Assembly (NCBI GenBank): GCA_946482345.1
Contig: CAMLRJ010000003.1
Location: 1 to 31,698 of the forward strand
Direction: 5' to 3'
DNA length: 31,698 bases
From: an uncultured Cellvibrio sp.
Lineage (GTDB): Bacteria > Pseudomonadota > Gammaproteobacteria > Pseudomonadales > Cellvibrionaceae
Part shown: piece by piece, positions 30,165-31,698 of the stretch
How the letters are laid out: the number at the start of each line of letters is the position of its first letter
How positions within the stretch are numbered: the first letter of the stretch is position 1
Translations under genes and position numbers: made by a program
The notes under the pieces: model-generated
The model's database searches: none
Seen by the model: the letters and a program-made list of their open reading frames with translations, nothing else
What the model was told of the DNA's origin: nothing

Positions 30165-31316
30165 GTGAATACAACCGCACTTTCAACCAACTTCGACAAA
30201 GCCATGTCAGCACTTTCAAAACTTGGCCTTATGAAGCCTGCGACACCAGACACTCTCAATGCTGTCCTGCCTCTGATTCAACGCATTGAATCTGTAGACC
30301 CGGACAACGCACTGCTTGTTGCCAGAATCATGCAGCAAAGCAGCACGTTTAATGAAATTGTTCGTACCAAGATTTCTTCAATAGAAATCGGTTCACGCTT
30401 CATTACCATTTCCAGCGAATTTGACAGTATTCGCGATGACACCCGCGATATGGTCTCATGGATGGATGATGGCAAACTGGACTGGAAAGAAAAAGCCAAG
30501 TTATCCTGGATGGAATTGCGCCGGGGAACCGTTGCAGAGCGCTTTGAAAAAATACAATCCACTTTCGCTTCAGTGATGAGAAGCACCAGCGAGCAAATTT
30601 CCACAGAGGAATTTGTGCTCACTGCTTATCAAGACTTTCGCTTTTCAATCAAAGAAGCAGAATCAGCAGCCTACTCAATTGTTGACAAAGCGACTGCGGC
30701 TTGGGAAGCAAAAAAAACTGAATTGCAGGCTGCAACTGATCGCATCGCAACAGCGCAAAGCGCGCCCGAAAAATCATCGTTCGAGCTTGCCCGCGATCAG
30801 CTTATTGCCCAAGTGCAAACCGCAGAATCGGTTTATCAAATTGCAAAGGATCTGGCAGAAAATCTCAAGGTTGCCTACAACACCTCAGAAATCATTTTTG
30901 CCCGACTACAGCAAAACATCGCAATGAAACGCCGGATACATGAGCAAAGCGTTTCATTCTTTTCGACTAATGAAATGGTATTCACGGGTCTTTCTGCTGC
31001 CTTCACCAGCACACAAGGTTTAGCAGAATCCACTCAAGCCCTCGATAGCATGAAGGCAGGCGTTAACCAATCACTTGAAGCGCTCGCCGATCTCGGTGGA
31101 CAGCAACTGGAGGCATCTGCACGCGCTGGGTATGGAGCGACTATTGATGCTAAAAGCGTCAGCAAGTTAGCGGATGCGATAGTTGAATACCAATCATCCA
31201 TGAATACATTGGTTGCGCAGCTCCGTGAGGAAGCTACCGCAAATGCCAATGAAATTGAATCCGTAACCAACGCCGCAAAAGATCGCTTTGTTGCGCTTGT
31301 AACCAAGGCCAAATAA
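30165..31316 (+). CDS. Long helical coiled-coil protein, 383 aa
   Basis: GTG start with a GAGG site. Almost all of the protein is helical with heptad-like patterns (for example AAWEAKKTELQAATDRIATAQ, LIAQVQTAESVYQIAKDLAENLKVAY, LAESTQALDSMKAGVNQSLEAL); no membrane segment. It recalls the long coiled-coil proteins that are encoded beside DUF6384-like genes in bacterial genomes, sometimes annotated as TelA/YaaN-like; only the neighbour relation is suggestive. The next gene starts 2 bases after the stop. Confidence 0.55.
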   Translation: MNTTALSTNFDKAMSALSKLGLMKPATPDTLNAVLPLIQRIESVDPDNALLVARIMQQSSTFNEIVRTKISSIEIGSRFITISSEFDSIRDDTRDMVSWMDDGKLDWKEKAKLSWMELRRGTVAERFEKIQSTFASVMRSTSEQISTEEFVLTAYQDFRFSIKEAESAAYSIVDKATAAWEAKKTELQAATDRIATAQSAPEKSSFELARDQLIAQVQTAESVYQIAKDLAENLKVAYNTSEIIFARLQQNIAMKRRIHEQSVSFFSTNEMVFTGLSAAFTSTQGLAESTQALDSMKAGVNQSLEALADLGGQQLEASARAGYGATIDAKSVSKLADAIVEYQSSMNTLVAQLREEATANANEIESVTNAAKDRFVALVTKAK

Positions 31317-31318
31317 TT

Positions 31319-31698
31319 ATGACGCCCACCATCACTGATCAAGTCGGTGCAATGAGCATCGTTGATAAATTACGTTTTGAAAGTCACCGCGTTCAAGATT
31401 ACATGAACACGGCTGAACAGAAAGCAAGACTCATTGAAAAAATTGCAGCAGGTTATCGCAAAGAAGGCGCGGATGTATCGCCTGCTGTGATCGAGGAAGG
31501 CGTTGATCAGTGGTATCAAAATCGACTCTTATTCAAGGAATCTAAGCTCCCCTGGTATCTCGCAGCATACATCAGCCGCGACCGCTGGCTTAAAGCAGCC
31601 GTTTTTAGCATAGTTATCTTGATTTCGGCTGTTGTCGCCGCAGTTGCGTTTTCATCTGTGCATCATAAGCTTCAACTTGAGCAGCGCGCGCAGGATAT
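31319..31698 (+). CDS. DUF6384-like membrane protein (partial)
   Basis: This gene starts 2 bases after the preceding stop and runs off the window end. The visible 126 residues contain IVDKLRFESHRVQDYMNTAEQK, IAAGYRKEGADVSPAVIEEGVDQWYQNRLLF and KESKLPWYLAAYISRDRW, followed by a transmembrane segment (about 101-120). This matches DUF6384-type proteins, whose function is not known. Confidence 0.65.
   Translation, partial: MTPTITDQVGAMSIVDKLRFESHRVQDYMNTAEQKARLIEKIAAGYRKEGADVSPAVIEEGVDQWYQNRLLFKESKLPWYLAAYISRDRWLKAAVFSIVILISAVVAAVAFSSVHHKLQLEQRAQD

Noticed and set aside
1..31698. tRNA, rRNA or riboswitch
   Set aside because: No cloverleaf, rRNA stretch or known riboswitch pattern was recognised on either strand, but a covariance-model search was not possible.

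Overview
The window reads as a stretch of a large mobile replicon (plasmid, integrative element or phage-plasmid) from a gammaproteobacterium. The evidence is dense short operons of small Cys-rich unknown genes, DNA methyltransferases, a PP-loop enzyme, an ASCH protein, a MazG-like protein, a SprT-like protease and a topoisomerase fragment, with no core metabolic genes, rRNA or tRNA visible. A Cellvibrio-like host is only a guess from general sequence style. No replication, partition or transfer gene could be named with confidence.

Layout. 1-6287: PP-loop PAPS-reductase-like enzyme, a cytosine-C5 methyltransferase with repeated target-recognition units, and a run of small genes ending with an ASCH protein. 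6295-9041: membrane proteins, Cys-rich proteins and a MazG-like protein. 9111-13175: an uncharacterised four-gene group containing a protein with three helix-turn-helix-like repeats, a Cys-rich protein, a membrane M41-like (FtsH-type) zinc peptidase without an AAA domain, and a degenerate P-loop protein. 13322-17545: TOPRIM protein, a 49-aa zinc-ribbon protein, a P-loop ATPase, a convergent SprT-like protease and a small coiled-coil gene with a palindromic operator.

17688-25169 is the highlight. A complete type IV-A-like CRISPR-Cas locus lies between two 124-bp inverted repeats that differ at only 4 positions. Its parts are an array of about 30 repeats (17921-19694, transcribed on the minus strand), csf3 and csf1 on the minus strand, and csf2, a Cas6f (Csy4)-type endonuclease and the DinG helicase csf4 on the plus strand. 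The repeats are I-F-like, matching the Cas6f-type processing enzyme. There is no cas1/cas2 and no nuclease effector. Old repeats have drifted but mostly keep their hairpin, through paired changes or G-U pairs in the minus-strand RNA. A block of two spacers was duplicated long ago and has since diverged.

25269-31698: a 533-aa unknown protein, an adenine methyltransferase, a lipoprotein, small genes, a PD-(D/E)xK nuclease-like protein, and a two-gene unit (coiled-coil protein plus a DUF6384-like membrane protein) that runs off the end.

Regulation. One exact 17-bp inverted-repeat sequence, TATCGTATCCCCCGATA, occurs four times (1872, 6300, 26894, 29794), each time between a TTGCNN -35 box and a -10-like box ahead of an operon. 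A second element, TAAAGCTACTTTA, occurs just upstream of ribosome-binding sites at 8133 and 29828, with variants at 9086 and 1850. These suggest a replicon-wide regulon that covers both sides of the CRISPR cassette but not the cassette itself.
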